A stretch of DNA of 64,000 nt, from contig CAYPSO010000007.1 in the NCBI GenBank assembly GCA_964413275.1, positions 10,844 to 74,843 of the forward strand. Direction: 5' to 3'. Source of the DNA: JAABRE01 sp964413275. GTDB taxonomy: Bacteria; Cyanobacteriota; Cyanobacteriia; Cyanobacteriales; JAABRE01. Positions 16,900-26,466 of this stretch are shown one piece after another. The notes below the pieces were generated by a model. That model searched no databases. It worked only from the letters and a program-made list of their open reading frames with translations, and was not told where the DNA came from. The translations under genes and the position numbers were made by a program. Each line of letters starts with the position of its first letter. The first letter of the stretch is position 1.

Positions 16900-17949
16900 T
16901 TAATTACTAAAATGTTGAAATCCTTTTTCTAAACTTAATTTTATTTCTTGATCGATTAATTTAATTTCCTTTTCTTTTATAATCTTGCCAATTATCGCTG
17001 AATTTATACCTGTCTTTTTAACTAATTCTTTTGCTAATTTTTCTTCTAAACATAACACTAACTCAAAATCTTCTCCCCCATATAAAGCCCATTCTAAAGC
17101 CTTTTCTTTTCCTTTTAATTCCTTAATCTCAATATCTATGGGCATTGCTTTACTATCAATTTCTGCACCCACTCCACTACAACGACAAATTTGTAATATG
17201 GCATCTGCCAGACCATCACTACTATCCATTCCAGCAATGCGCCAATTATTAATCACAATTTTATTTAAACATGGCAATATATCTAATCTAGGCTTTGGTC
17301 TTTGATGGGCTTTAATTAATTTTTCTCTAGTTTTTTTATCTAAATTTTTTCCTAATTCTGGATTTAAAAGTAATTCTAATCCTGCTTTAGAACTACCATG
17401 AACACCTGTAACTACGATCGCATCTCCGGGTTGTGCTACAAATCTACTAATTACTCTTTCTGGATTTACTTCACCTAATGCGGTAATAGATACCGTAATA
17501 ATAGGCGATCGCGTTATATCTCCTCCCATAATTGCCGTGTTATAAGTCTTAACACAACTATATAAACCTTGATATAACTGCTCTACCCATGTAACTTCTA
17601 ATTCTGGAGGAAGACTTAACCCAACTGTAACTCCTAATGGTATTGCTCCCATAGCTGCTAGGTCTGATAGATTAACTGCGATTGCTCTCCAACCTATATC
17701 CTCTGGACTTGTCGTTACTTCGCTAAAATGCACTCCTTCTACTAATACATCTGTAGTCACCACTAAGGATTTACCTTCAGTCACTTTTATGACTGCTCCA
17801 TCATCCCCTATAATTGCCCTTGGACAAAATTCCTGTACTATTTTTAATAATCCTTGTTCTCCAATATCCTTAATTTTTCTATTGCACATTTTTAGCCAAT
17901 TGTCAAGTTGATTGTATAAGATTTCATATTGATTGATTTTTAAGCGCAA
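16900..17949 (-). CDS. thiL: thiamine-monophosphate kinase
   Basis: Up to 349 residues. It phosphorylates thiamine monophosphate to thiamine pyrophosphate. Visible: IKDIGEQGLLKIVQ (~26-39), GDDGAVIKV (~48-56) with metal-binding Asp, VNLSDLAAMGAIP (~93-105), GGDITRSP (~142-149), VVTGVHGSSKAGL (~177-189) and GMDSSDGLADAI (~240-251). The family normally begins close to the IKDIGEQ motif, so the internal Met at 17889 (MCNRKIKDIGEQ) is the more likely start. Isolated on the minus strand, convergent with the TPR gene. Confidence 0.93.
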   Translation of the reverse strand: MRLKINQYEILYNQLDNWLKMCNRKIKDIGEQGLLKIVQEFCPRAIIGDDGAVIKVTEGKSLVVTTDVLVEGVHFSEVTTSPEDIGWRAIAVNLSDLAAMGAIPLGVTVGLSLPPELEVTWVEQLYQGLYSCVKTYNTAIMGGDITRSPIITVSITALGEVNPERVISRFVAQPGDAIVVTGVHGSSKAGLELLLNPELGKNLDKKTREKLIKAHQRPKPRLDILPCLNKIVINNWRIAGMDSSDGLADAILQICRCSGVGAEIDSKAMPIDIEIKELKGKEKALEWALYGGEDFELVLCLEEKLAKELVKKTGINSAIIGKIIKEKEIKLIDQEIKLSLEKGFQHFSN

Positions 17950-18265
17950 AAAAAGTTTCTATTAAAATAGTAAAAATTTTATATTTACTATGTGGAGAAT
18001 GATTTTATAAGGTTTGAGAAGTTAAAATACCTTATTGGTAATGGCTATGCCATTTATTATAGCATAACACAATTTTTTCAAAAATTGCCTGTAATCGTTA
18101 TAACTTCGTCAATTATTGAAAAATATTTTTAATAAAAAGTCACAAGTTGATAACATTAATTTTTATTAAGGATTTTTTTATATACAAATATTAAAATGAT
18201 TGTAAATATTTTATATCTTTTTCTTATATTAAATAATTATCTGGTGGGCATTGCCCACCCTACTA
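17950..18265. other. 316-bp AT-rich intergenic region
   Basis: No coding frame with family resemblance is seen on either strand. It holds the presumed thiL promoter and, at its right end, a GGTGGGCATTGCCCACC palindrome. A weak inverted repeat (GGCTATGCCA...TATAGC) lies around 18046-18065. Confidence 0.6.
18243..18259. repeat. GGTGGGCATTGCCCACC palindrome
   Basis: A 17-bp palindrome with 8-bp arms, identical to the copy at 57009-57025. It lies just past the cyclophilin stop codon (minus strand), as the other copy lies just past pgi. It probably forms a 3'-end hairpin. Confidence 0.7.
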
Positions 18266-19342
18266 TTAACTAGGTTGAACTAAATTATTTAAACCAGAAA
18301 TCACTGAAGCTGAAATAATTTTGTCTTCAAGAGTCAATTTATCAAGAACATCCTTACCATCAACTAAATATCCAAAAGCTGAATAACGACCGTCCATCAG
18401 ATTAAAACCGGGGGGAGCAATTTCATTATCAAACTTAAAGAAGAAAAACTGAGAAGAACCACCATTAGGATCGTCACCAGGACGAGCTAAAGCTACCGTA
18501 CCATAGGCATTAAAAGGTAAAGCTATATTGGGTAAATAAATTCCCGCATCTTCTAAAGTCATCCCATAAATAGGTTTAGACTCATCTTTAACTAAAACTT
18601 CTAAAGGAATAGCTCGATATTTTTTAGTTTTGGGGTCAATAAAACCATATTCTGCCCCCGGAGGATCGCCCGCTTGGACAATATAATTATCTTCAGCACG
18701 ATTGAAGGTAAGACCGTTATAAAATCCACGCTGTACTAAGTCAACAAAATTACCAGCATTAACTGGAGCACTATAACCATCAACCACAATAGTTAAATTA
18801 CCTTTAGTGGTTTCCATGGATACAGTGGCACGGCCTAAAAGTTGAGGCAAGTTAGAATATTCTTCTGGCACTTCAAAAGGAAAAGCCGTAACCATTAATT
18901 CTTCTAAATTGGTTACTTTGTCTAGTATTTCTCCGCGTAAGTCCCAGACTCGATCCTTATCTTTGGATTCTACTGCCTCTTGTAAGGAAATAATTTCTTG
19001 ATTCATTTCTTCAATCAAATTTTTTCCTTGGGTTTGTGCTTCAGCTGGGACAGTAGCTAATAATTTGTCTTCATTAATGGCTAAAATTCGAGTTGCAGTT
19101 TTTACATCCTGTGCGATGGGAGGCCAACGTTTGGCACGTAGATGATTTGAAATATCTTCTAAACTCGATTGCAATCTTCTAACTGTATCATTATCAATGG
19201 GTAAAGCATATCTTAAAATAGCATTAGCATCTGTAATAGCATTACCTTGAGCTAAACCAGCACTGAGTCCTACTGATAATGTAAGAAGTAAAATTCCGAG
19301 TAAACTCCTTTTTAATAATTTTTTCCACAAATTCCCTTGCAT
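18266..19342 (-). CDS. peptidyl-prolyl cis-trans isomerase, CYP38/TLP40-like
   Basis: 358 residues. An N-terminal signal peptide (KKLLKRSLLGILLLTLSVGLSAGLAQG) directs export to the lumen or periplasm. A helical region (~35-165) is followed by a cyclophilin-type domain from ~178: VSMETTKGNLTIVVDGYSAP, AGNFVDLVQRGFYNGLTFNR, VQAGDPPG and SSQFFFFKFD. This layout matches the cyanobacterial counterpart of plant CYP38/TLP40, which helps assemble photosystem II. Several active-site residues of classical cyclophilins are changed, as is usual in this subgroup, so catalytic activity is uncertain. Confidence 0.85.
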   Translation of the reverse strand: MQGNLWKKLLKRSLLGILLLTLSVGLSAGLAQGNAITDANAILRYALPIDNDTVRRLQSSLEDISNHLRAKRWPPIAQDVKTATRILAINEDKLLATVPAEAQTQGKNLIEEMNQEIISLQEAVESKDKDRVWDLRGEILDKVTNLEELMVTAFPFEVPEEYSNLPQLLGRATVSMETTKGNLTIVVDGYSAPVNAGNFVDLVQRGFYNGLTFNRAEDNYIVQAGDPPGAEYGFIDPKTKKYRAIPLEVLVKDESKPIYGMTLEDAGIYLPNIALPFNAYGTVALARPGDDPNGGSSQFFFFKFDNEIAPPGFNLMDGRYSAFGYLVDGKDVLDKLTLEDKIISASVISGLNNLVQPS

Positions 19343-19847
19343 TTTAGATTTAACTCCTTATTTTATCCCTTAATAACAATCTTCCCATAAAATTCACCAG
19401 CAATATTCTTGTTTAAGTAAGTGTCTAAAGAAAAAAATTTTTTTCTTAGGAGTTCGACGAAATAAACTCAATAAATATTCATTGTCACTACAATTTTGCT
19501 CATAGTGAAGTGATAATAAAGTACATTTTGAGTAAAATAACTATAAAAAGAGTTTAATTGCGGGAGCAAAATTCTCCCTCGATTAAGTGAGCAGAGCAAG
19601 ACTCGAACTCTTGAATACTAAATTTCTAATAGGAATATCAAAATTGGCTTAATTATTATTTTTTACTAAGTTGAGACAAAAGTGAGACAAGAAATTGATA
19701 GCTCTAAAGCAGTTTCTTACGAGGATTTAATCCCAATATTTAAAGAAAAGGCTGATGAACAATAACACTATATGCAGGGTATGAGTAGCGAACAAGAACG
19801 TAAAGGTAACGACGTTTTGAATCCCGACAGATAAAGCAATTTCTTAA
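19343..19847. other. 505-bp intergenic region with debris next to tRNA-Ser
   Basis: No full gene. It contains a GCGGGAG...CTCCC hairpin (~19560-19580) and a tRNA-3'-end-like fragment on the minus strand at ~19588-19614 (CAAGAGTTCGAGTCTTG plus an acceptor-like tail). There are also a short frame at 19682-19765 (MRQEIDSSKAVSYEDLIPIF...) and a 15-bp near-identical direct repeat TAAAGCARTTTCTTA at 19705-19719 and 19832-19846. It looks like decayed remnants beside a tRNA gene. Confidence 0.5.
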
Positions 19848-19934
19848 CGGAGAGGGAGGGATTCGAACCCTCGTTAAACTTACGCCTAAACAGCATTTCC
19901 AGTGCTGCGCCTTCAACCACTCGGCCACCTCTCC
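19848..19934 (-). tRNA. tRNA-Ser (anticodon GGA)
   Basis: 87 nt on the minus strand. Acceptor GGAGAGG pairs with CCTCTCC, G discriminator. D-arm GCCGAGTGGTTGAAGGC, anticodon stem CAGCA/TGCTG with loop CTGGAAA (anticodon GGA), the long variable arm typical of serine, and T-arm GAGGG-TTCGAAT-CCCTC. CCA is not encoded. Confidence 0.97.
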
Positions 19935-20110
19935 AGATGGGTCACGATTTACCATTATACATAATATCTTGTTTATTTTCAAGTTTTTTTTAAAGAAAAA
20001 GCTGAAATTCAATCTAGACAAGAGTTTAAATATTTTTTTTGAGAACCTTGACCAATTATAATAGTAGATGAGTTAATGATTAACAATTTATTATCAGTTA
20101 TCAAAAAAGT

Positions 20111-20476
20111 ATGAAATATCATAAAATCACAATTCATAACCATCAAACAGGCATGACAGAAACAGTAGAAGTACCTGAAGGTAAATATATTTTGCATAGT
20201 ATTGAAGCACAAGGGAGAAGTTTAGCTTTTTCTTGTCGCAATGGTGCTTGTACAGCTTGTGCAGTTAAAATACTTTCAGGAAAAGTAGATCAACCAGAAG
20301 CGATGGGATTATCACCACAATTAAAAGAACAAGGTTATGCTTTATTGTGTGTGAGTTATCCTGTGGAAGATTTAGTAGTAGAAACCCAAGAAGAAGATGA
20401 AGTATATGAATTACAATTTGGTCGTTATTTTGGTAGAGGAAAAGTAAAATTTGGCTTACCTTTAGATGAAGACTAG
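20111..20476 (+). CDS. plant-type [2Fe-2S] ferredoxin
   Basis: 121 residues. The cluster motif C-x4-C-x2-C is seen in FSCRNGACTACAVKI (Cys ~42, 47, 50) with the fourth Cys in ALLCVSYP (~81). The acidic C-terminus extends ~20 residues past the usual ferredoxin end (EEDEVYELQFGRYFGRGK), a feature of a cyanobacterial ferredoxin subgroup distinct from photosynthetic PetF. Its 3' end overlaps the nuclease gene by 11 bp, implying coupled translation. Confidence 0.9.
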   Translation: MKYHKITIHNHQTGMTETVEVPEGKYILHSIEAQGRSLAFSCRNGACTACAVKILSGKVDQPEAMGLSPQLKEQGYALLCVSYPVEDLVVETQEEDEVYELQFGRYFGRGKVKFGLPLDED

Positions 20477-20984
20477 ATTAATAATTAATAGTTTAATTCT
20501 TGTTTATTTGTTACTATTGCTGAGTTGCCAGTCTCACCATCAACCGAAGGGCATAAAAGCCCAAGTTCAACAAGTTTTGAGTGGGCAAACTCTAGAAGTT
20601 TTAATTGACGACTCAAATTTAAGGTCAAAAGTAAGATTAATTGGAATTCAAGCACCAGACTTACAACAAAAACCTTGGGGAATAACCGCAAAAAATATCT
20701 TAAAAGAATGGTTAGAAAATAAGCAAATAATCTTAGAATTAGGAACACCAGAAGAAGATATATTTAAGCGTAAATTAGCCTATGTTTGGTATCAAGGAGA
20801 ATTAATTAATGAAAAATTAATCGCTCAAGGTTATGTTTTGGATGCACCAGAATATGATAACAATAAATATAATAAGTCTTGTCAAAGAGCTAGAGAATAT
20901 GCCAGATTAATGGGATCTGGAATTTGGAATAATAAGCAGCCAATGCGTCAAACACCAGCCGAGTTTCGTTCGCAAAATGAGTAG
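20466..20984 (+). CDS. thermonuclease-like (SNase domain) lipoprotein
   Basis: 172 residues. A lipoprotein signal (MKTRLIINSLILVYLLLLLSC) puts the lipidated Cys at ~21. The SNase fold follows: VQQVLSGQTLEVLIDD, VRLIGIQAPDLQQKPWG (~57-73), then LELGTPEEDIFKRKLAYVW and LIAQGYVLDAP. In staphylococcal nuclease the metal/catalytic residues are Arg35, Asp40, Glu43 and Arg87; here the RLIGIQAPD and EED..KRKLAYV stretches take their places. It overlaps the ferredoxin gene by 11 bp and is followed by a phosphatase at 6 bp. Confidence 0.82.
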   Translation: MKTRLIINSLILVYLLLLLSCQSHHQPKGIKAQVQQVLSGQTLEVLIDDSNLRSKVRLIGIQAPDLQQKPWGITAKNILKEWLENKQIILELGTPEEDIFKRKLAYVWYQGELINEKLIAQGYVLDAPEYDNNKYNKSCQRAREYARLMGSGIWNNKQPMRQTPAEFRSQNE

Positions 20985-20990
20985 GAAAAA

Positions 20991-21803
20991 ATGAACTTAA
21001 AAATATTTTTAGATGTAGCTACAGAAGCTGCTTTAATTGCCGGAGAAATTTTGCTTAAACATTGGGGAAAACTCAAAAATATAGAAGAAAAAGGAGCGGC
21101 AGGAGATTTAGTAACAGAAGCTGATCGTATTTCTGAAGCAGCGATCTTAAAAATATTAAATAATAACTTTCCCGACCATTTAATTTTGGCAGAAGAATCG
21201 GGACATATTGGTAACAAGAATCAGAGTAAATATTTATGGGCGATCGATCCTTTGGATGGCACAACAAATTATGCTCATGGTTATCCAGTTGCTGCGGTTT
21301 CTATTGGTTTATTAATTGATGGTATTCCTCAAGTAGGAGTAGTGTATAATCCCCTCAGAAATGAATTATTTAAAGGAGCAAAAGGTTTAGGTGCAACCTT
21401 AAATAATGAACTAATTAAAGTTTCGGAAACTAAAGAATTAGATAAAAGTTTATTAGTAACTGGTTTTGCTTACGATCGTCGTGATACTAAAGATAATAAT
21501 TATGCTGAATTTTGTTATCTAACTCATCTTACCCAAGGAGTTAGACGGAGCGGCTCGGCTGCCTCTGATTTAGCAGATGTTGCTTGTGGCAGACTAGATG
21601 GCTATTGGGAAAGAGGACTCAAACCTTGGGATATGATTGCTGGTATAGTTTTAGTAGAAGAAGCAGGGGGTTTAGTCAGTGCCTACAATCAAAGTCCTTT
21701 TATTATTGATTCTGGACGAATTTTAGCTACCAATAAAAAAATTCACGGTAGTTTAAGTCAAGCTTTAGAAAAAACACCTGCTTTAAACATCAGCTTTGAT
21801 TAG
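20991..21803 (+). CDS. inositol monophosphatase family protein
   Basis: 270 residues. Li+/Mg2+-dependent phosphatase fold: GDLVTEAD (~37-44), LAEESGH (~66-72), the metal-binding WAIDPLDGTTNYAHGYP (~83-99) and the C-terminal WDMIAGIVLVEEAGG (~204-218). The substrate may be myo-inositol-1-phosphate or a related sugar phosphate. It follows the nuclease gene by 6 bp and completes a three-gene cluster. Confidence 0.9.
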   Translation: MNLKIFLDVATEAALIAGEILLKHWGKLKNIEEKGAAGDLVTEADRISEAAILKILNNNFPDHLILAEESGHIGNKNQSKYLWAIDPLDGTTNYAHGYPVAAVSIGLLIDGIPQVGVVYNPLRNELFKGAKGLGATLNNELIKVSETKELDKSLLVTGFAYDRRDTKDNNYAEFCYLTHLTQGVRRSGSAASDLADVACGRLDGYWERGLKPWDMIAGIVLVEEAGGLVSAYNQSPFIIDSGRILATNKKIHGSLSQALEKTPALNISFD

Positions 21804-21940
21804 ATTATTAACTCATATTAAGATCGAAATAATCGAACTAAATTTAATTAGATTCTGTTATCTTATAATTAAAGATCGTAAAATTTTCAAAAATTATAAA
21901 ATAACTTCAACAATTATAAAAATAGCTGTTATTTACCCCT

Positions 21941-22849
21941 ATGTCTTTTAAGTTAAATCAGGGATTATTCAAATTAAATATTACCGATCACTATGCTGTA
22001 TTAGGCATATCTCTCAGAGCCAGTACCAAGGAAATCCGCAAAAGGTATCTAAAAGTTGCTCAAAAGTTACATCCTGATACTTGTAAATCGAAAAGTGATG
22101 AAGAAAAAAATCTATCCAATCAATTATTATCAAAATTGGTTAATCCCGCCTATGAAATTTTATCTAAAGATAAATCCCAGACTGAATATTTACTAATTAT
22201 ATCTAACGTTGGCGATCGCTTAGCTAGAGAAGGGGGCAAAGTATCTATCACCTTTAAATCTAGTAAAACATTATTAGAAGCACAACAAAATATTGATTTA
22301 GTCTATGAAAAACTTTTAGCAGCTTTGTCAGTAAAACAATATCAATCTTTAGATAATATTTTTAAAAGGATAGAACAAATAAGTGAGCTAAATTTAATTT
22401 ATTCAATTATTCAGGCTTCTGGGCAAATTAAAAAACAAAAAGAAAAACAAAAAGAATTAGCTAAACAAAATCTTGAAGGCTCAGAAACTCTAATTCAAAC
22501 ATCTTCCCCAGCAAGTCATAACATTAATCGAGCTAAACAATATATGAATAGTAATAACTATATTCAAGCAGTTTCTGAATTACGAGAAGCTTTAAAAATT
22601 GAACCAGAAAATAGTACCATTTATGGACTTCTTGGTTTAGCCTATGTGAAACAAGGGCAATTGAGTATGGCTAAAGTTTATGTCAAAAAAGCTTCAGATC
22701 TAAATCCTCAAGATCCCGTAGCAATTCAAAGTAAACAAGAATTAAACCAAACCATCGGTGATTCTCAAAACACAAATACATCTAAATCATCAGATCGATC
22801 CGGTGGAGGAGGTATCTTTAGTGGTTTCTTTGGTGGTAAAAAAAAATAA
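21941..22849 (+). CDS. J-domain protein with TPR repeats
   Basis: 302 residues. J domain at ~16-88 with YAVLGISLRASTKEIRKRYL and the essential HPD in AQKLHPDTCK, so it should stimulate a DnaK ATPase. A helical middle contains a Lys/Gln-rich coil. Two TPR motifs follow at ~195-270 (AVSELREALKIEPENSTIYGL, MAKVYVKKASDLNPQDPVAI), then a Gly-rich tail GGGGIFSGFFGGKKK. There is no Zn-finger or DnaJ C-terminal domain, so it is a specialised co-chaperone. It begins 138 bp after the phosphatase gene and 34 bp before hisZ. Confidence 0.88.
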   Translation: MSFKLNQGLFKLNITDHYAVLGISLRASTKEIRKRYLKVAQKLHPDTCKSKSDEEKNLSNQLLSKLVNPAYEILSKDKSQTEYLLIISNVGDRLAREGGKVSITFKSSKTLLEAQQNIDLVYEKLLAALSVKQYQSLDNIFKRIEQISELNLIYSIIQASGQIKKQKEKQKELAKQNLEGSETLIQTSSPASHNINRAKQYMNSNNYIQAVSELREALKIEPENSTIYGLLGLAYVKQGQLSMAKVYVKKASDLNPQDPVAIQSKQELNQTIGDSQNTNTSKSSDRSGGGGIFSGFFGGKKK

Positions 22850-22882
22850 GTTAATTTTAGAACACAAAATAGCTAAAAAATT

Positions 22883-24112
22883 ATGATTCATCAACCGCCA
22901 GCCGGCGCAAGAGATTTACTTCCCCTAGAAGTTGTCCAGAAATCTTGGATTAACGATACTCTCCAAACTTTATTTAAGCGTTGGGGTTATCAAAGATTGG
23001 TAACTTCTACTATCGAATGGCTTGATACTCTGATGGCTGGTGGAGCGATTGAAAGCTCAACAGTGATTAAACTTCAGAGTGAAGGAGAAAATACTTTAGG
23101 TTTACGCCCAGAATTGACTGCATCTATAGCTCGTGCTGCTATGACTCGCATGGCAGATAATACTTTTCCCCAACGACTTTGTTATCGAGCTAATATATTT
23201 CGCAATCCCTCTCAATCTCATCATGGTCGTCAATTGGAATTTTATCAAGCAGGAGTAGAGTTACTTTTTGCTGAAGGAATCTTAGCTGATGCGGAAATTC
23301 TCCTTTTATTATCTAATTGTTTACAACAGTTGGGCTTAGAAAATTGGTATTTGTTACTTGGACAAGCAGATTTAACCCGCTCCCTATTATCGCCTTTTCC
23401 AGAAAATTTGAGAAATAAGGTACGCTATTGCATTGCTAATTTAGATAAGATTAGTTTGGAAAACCTATCTTTAGAACCTCATTTAAAAGAACAGGCTTTA
23501 TTATTATTTGATTTAAGGGGAAAACCTGCTGAGGTTTTAACAAAAGTTGCTAAATTTGATTTAGAGCCAAAAGCACGGGAAATTGTTCATAACCTTAAAT
23601 CTTTAATCGAATTAATCGAACATACTGATAATATTCCCATTATTCTCGATCTAAGCTTAGTCCAGACTTTTGATTATTATACAGGGATTGTTTTTGAAGT
23701 AATCAGCGTCCAAAATAATCAATTTTATACTATAGGACAAGGAGGCAGATATGATAAATTATTGGGGCTATATCATCCTGAAGGTAAAAATGCACCCGGA
23801 ATCGGTTTTTCTTTGAATTTAGAGGATTTACAGGCTTGTTTGTTATCAAGTTCTCGTTTACCCCAAGAAACTCCGGCTAGTGATTGGTTAGTCATTGCTG
23901 AAAATTCAGCAGCAACCAGAGCAGCTTTTATTTATGCTCAAAATTTACGAAATTCCCCAGATTTAATCAGAGTAGAATTAGATTTAGGCGGAAAAACACC
24001 AGAAAAAGTCAGAGAATATGCCAAAAGTTGTCGTATTGCTAATTTAGCTTGGATTAAAGCTGATGGTTCATCAGTAACTGAAATTGTTGGCTTATCTGAC
24101 AGTATCGAATAA
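22883..24112 (+). CDS. hisZ: ATP phosphoribosyltransferase regulatory subunit
   Basis: 409 residues, a class II aminoacyl-tRNA synthetase-like fold related to HisRS without tRNA charging. Visible: PPAGARDLLPLEV at the N-terminus, GLRPELTASIARA (~71-83), FRNPSQSHHGRQLEFYQAGVE in motif 2 (~109-130) and FDYYTGIVFEV (~263-273) with GQGGRYDKLL. HisZ activates the short-form HisG in the first step of histidine synthesis. No hisG is in the window. Confidence 0.94.
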   Translation: MIHQPPAGARDLLPLEVVQKSWINDTLQTLFKRWGYQRLVTSTIEWLDTLMAGGAIESSTVIKLQSEGENTLGLRPELTASIARAAMTRMADNTFPQRLCYRANIFRNPSQSHHGRQLEFYQAGVELLFAEGILADAEILLLLSNCLQQLGLENWYLLLGQADLTRSLLSPFPENLRNKVRYCIANLDKISLENLSLEPHLKEQALLLFDLRGKPAEVLTKVAKFDLEPKAREIVHNLKSLIELIEHTDNIPIILDLSLVQTFDYYTGIVFEVISVQNNQFYTIGQGGRYDKLLGLYHPEGKNAPGIGFSLNLEDLQACLLSSSRLPQETPASDWLVIAENSAATRAAFIYAQNLRNSPDLIRVELDLGGKTPEKVREYAKSCRIANLAWIKADGSSVTEIVGLSDSIE

Positions 24113-24255
24113 ATTTTATCTCGTTTGCTGGTTTAGATGAGTATTCAGTATTCAGGAGAAAGAGTTTAGTCGAAGAAAATATAAGGATTTTAAGTTTATT
24201 CAGCAAGCCCTATACTAGCTTATGGGCTTGCGGTTAAATAAAGCACCATTTAAAG

Positions 24256-24294
24256 TAGGGTGGGCAAAACCGACAGATCGAGTTTACCCGAAAT
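24256..24294. repeat. partial GTAGGGTGGGCA repeat
   Basis: GTAGGGTGGGCAAAACCGAC followed by ...GAGTTTACCC resembles one arm of the dispersed GGTGGGCA palindrome with a degraded second arm. It lies in the 227-bp convergent spacer between hisZ and the sensor kinase gene. Confidence 0.4.
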
Positions 24295-24339
24295 TCTCAA
24301 AGCATATTTTGTCCACCAAAAAATATATAAACTGGTATA

Positions 24340-25689
24340 TTATTTGTTTGCTAATACCTTATGGGCTTGTGAAATAGACGATAATGGCAAACGTACTTGA
24401 AAGCAACTACCTCGATCTAAACTACTATGGACAGTAATCTTACCTCCATGGCCTTGGGTAATTGCCTTAGCAATGGAAAGTCCTAATCCTGTTCCCCCTT
24501 GACGACGAGATCTAGCTCTATCTGCACGCCAAAAGCGATCAAAAATGTAGGGTAAGTGTTCTGGAGCAATACCAATCCCTGTATCCTTAATCGTTACTAA
24601 GGCAAAGCGATTTTGTTTACCAACAATTAGATCTACTCTCCCTCCAGATGGGGTGTAATGGAGAGCATTTTCAAGTAAGTTGGTAAATAGGCGAGTAAGT
24701 TGAGATTTGTCTCCCATTACATTTAATGTGGCTAAGGATTGATACTCAAAAGTTATCTCTTTAATTTGGGCTGATGATTCTAAAAAACTAAAAACATTTT
24801 GCAAAAGTTGATTAAGGGAAATTAATACTCGCTCACCATTTAAACTGGTTTCAGGGGCATTAGTACGTGCTAAAAAAAGTAAATCTTCGACTAAACAGTT
24901 CATTTGATTGGTAGCACTAGAGATTGCTGCTAGTTTCTTGAAATCCTTAGCATGAATACGCTCAGGATGATTACCCATGACATCTACAGATGTTTTAATC
25001 ACTGTGAGAGGACTACGTAGTTCATGAGATGCATCTGTAGTAAACTGTTTTAGTTGCTGAAAACTTTGCTCAACCGGTTTAATCGCCTTTTGAGTCAACC
25101 AGAGTCCACCTAAACCAACTAGCCCAAGAGCAAGCATTCCTCCTGCGGCTAAACCCCATAATAATTGTGTTTGTACAACTTCTACATCATCGTTAGATTG
25201 ACTGGCACGAATATATCCTTTGAGAATAGGTTGCTGAGGTTGGGAACTATCTTGATATACGGAAATGGTGAAAGTACGAATTTTTTTGGGTTCTTCCTGA
25301 CGTTGTATAGTTTGAGCACTCAGTTTTGGCTTAACTTTTAGCTCTAAAGCTCCTCTACTTGCCAAAAGATTTCCTTTTGTATCAAACCATTCAAGGCTTT
25401 GTTGATCTCGATTAAAAATATCTCGCCAAGGTACTTCATTAATTTGTTCCAGGTATTTAGTTCCCTTTTTCTCAATTTCTGCTAGGGAAGGTGCAGCAGA
25501 TTGAGCTAAGGTTAATAGTTTTTTATCTAGTTGTTGGTAAAGACTACGGGTGAGAAACAGATATACACCAGTACCAAAAACTCCTAAAATTACTGCCATT
25601 ACCATTAAGTAAGATATTAGCAAATGCCAACGCAGCCCTTGAAACATTTTATTTTGCCAATAAAAACTGAATAATCTGTCAATTTTCAC
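24340..25689 (-). CDS. sensor histidine kinase
   Basis: 449 residues. Two membrane segments (~22-46 and ~177-198) bracket an extracytoplasmic sensor of ~130 residues. The phospho-acceptor His222 is in FTTDASHELRSPLTV. The ATPase domain has the N box LLENALHYTP, G1 DTGIGIAPEHLPYIFDRFWR and G2 GGTGLGLSIAKAI. It autophosphorylates and passes phosphate to the OmpR-type regulator, whose gene overlaps its start by 11 bp. The signal is unknown; pairs of this class in cyanobacteria respond to metals, redox or light. Confidence 0.93.
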   Translation of the reverse strand: MKIDRLFSFYWQNKMFQGLRWHLLISYLMVMAVILGVFGTGVYLFLTRSLYQQLDKKLLTLAQSAAPSLAEIEKKGTKYLEQINEVPWRDIFNRDQQSLEWFDTKGNLLASRGALELKVKPKLSAQTIQRQEEPKKIRTFTISVYQDSSQPQQPILKGYIRASQSNDDVEVVQTQLLWGLAAGGMLALGLVGLGGLWLTQKAIKPVEQSFQQLKQFTTDASHELRSPLTVIKTSVDVMGNHPERIHAKDFKKLAAISSATNQMNCLVEDLLFLARTNAPETSLNGERVLISLNQLLQNVFSFLESSAQIKEITFEYQSLATLNVMGDKSQLTRLFTNLLENALHYTPSGGRVDLIVGKQNRFALVTIKDTGIGIAPEHLPYIFDRFWRADRARSRRQGGTGLGLSIAKAITQGHGGKITVHSSLDRGSCFQVRLPLSSISQAHKVLANK

Positions 25690-26398
25690 TGTAAATTTCC
25701 GAATTTTGACTTGTAAATTCGTTAGGGTTTTCTTTGAGACGATAACCTAAACCATAAACTGTTTCAATCAAATCGCTAGGAGCACCAAAGGATTTTAGTT
25801 TTTGTCGCAAACCTCTCATATGGGCTTTTACTGTTGCTTCTTCGGGAAATTCTTCCAATGACCATAAATGCTCGATAATTTGAGCGCGGCTAAAAACACG
25901 CCGACTATTACGTAAGAAAAACTCTAATAGTCGATATTCTTTAGGTCTTAGAGTTATAAGTTGTTCTTGATAATAAACTTCGCAAGTGCTTGAATTTAGC
26001 TTTAAATCTCCGTATTCTAGGATTGGTGGTAAAGTGAGACTATTACGACGTAACAAAGCTCTGATTCTGGCTGATAGCTCTTCTAATTCAAAAGGTTTAA
26101 TAATATAATCATCTGCTCCTGCATCTAATCCCATAATTTTATCTGTTAAATCGTCTTTGGCAGTAAGCATTAAAATCGGCAACGAATAACCTTGGGAACG
26201 TAATTTATGACAAAGGGTAATGCCATCTATTTTAGGTAGCATAATGTCCAAAACCATTAAATCATAATTAAAAGTTTCTACAAAATCCTGTGCTAGTTCG
26301 CCATCAGAAGCAATTTCTACCACATAATGTTGGTCGGTGAGATATTCTGCTAGAGCTTCTGCAATGCGCTCATCATCTTCTACTACTAAGATTTTCAT
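25679..26398 (-). CDS. OmpR-family response regulator
   Basis: 239 residues. Receiver domain with acidic pocket EDD (7-9), phospho-Asp51 in LMVLDIMLPKIDG, Thr in MLTAKDD and Lys in IIKPFELEEL. The winged-helix output domain (~130-225) has RPKEYRLLEFFLRN and FSRAQIIEHLW...VKAHMRGLRQKL. First gene of the two-gene operon with the kinase; an 11-bp overlap suggests translational coupling. Confidence 0.94.
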   Translation of the reverse strand: MKILVVEDDERIAEALAEYLTDQHYVVEIASDGELAQDFVETFNYDLMVLDIMLPKIDGITLCHKLRSQGYSLPILMLTAKDDLTDKIMGLDAGADDYIIKPFELEELSARIRALLRRNSLTLPPILEYGDLKLNSSTCEVYYQEQLITLRPKEYRLLEFFLRNSRRVFSRAQIIEHLWSLEEFPEEATVKAHMRGLRQKLKSFGAPSDLIETVYGLGYRLKENPNEFTSQNSEIYSEN

Positions 26399-26466
26399 AG
26401 TTATCGATCCTGTAAAGTAGATACTAATAAGTATAATTTATTTTGCAAAAACTCTTCAAAGTAATA

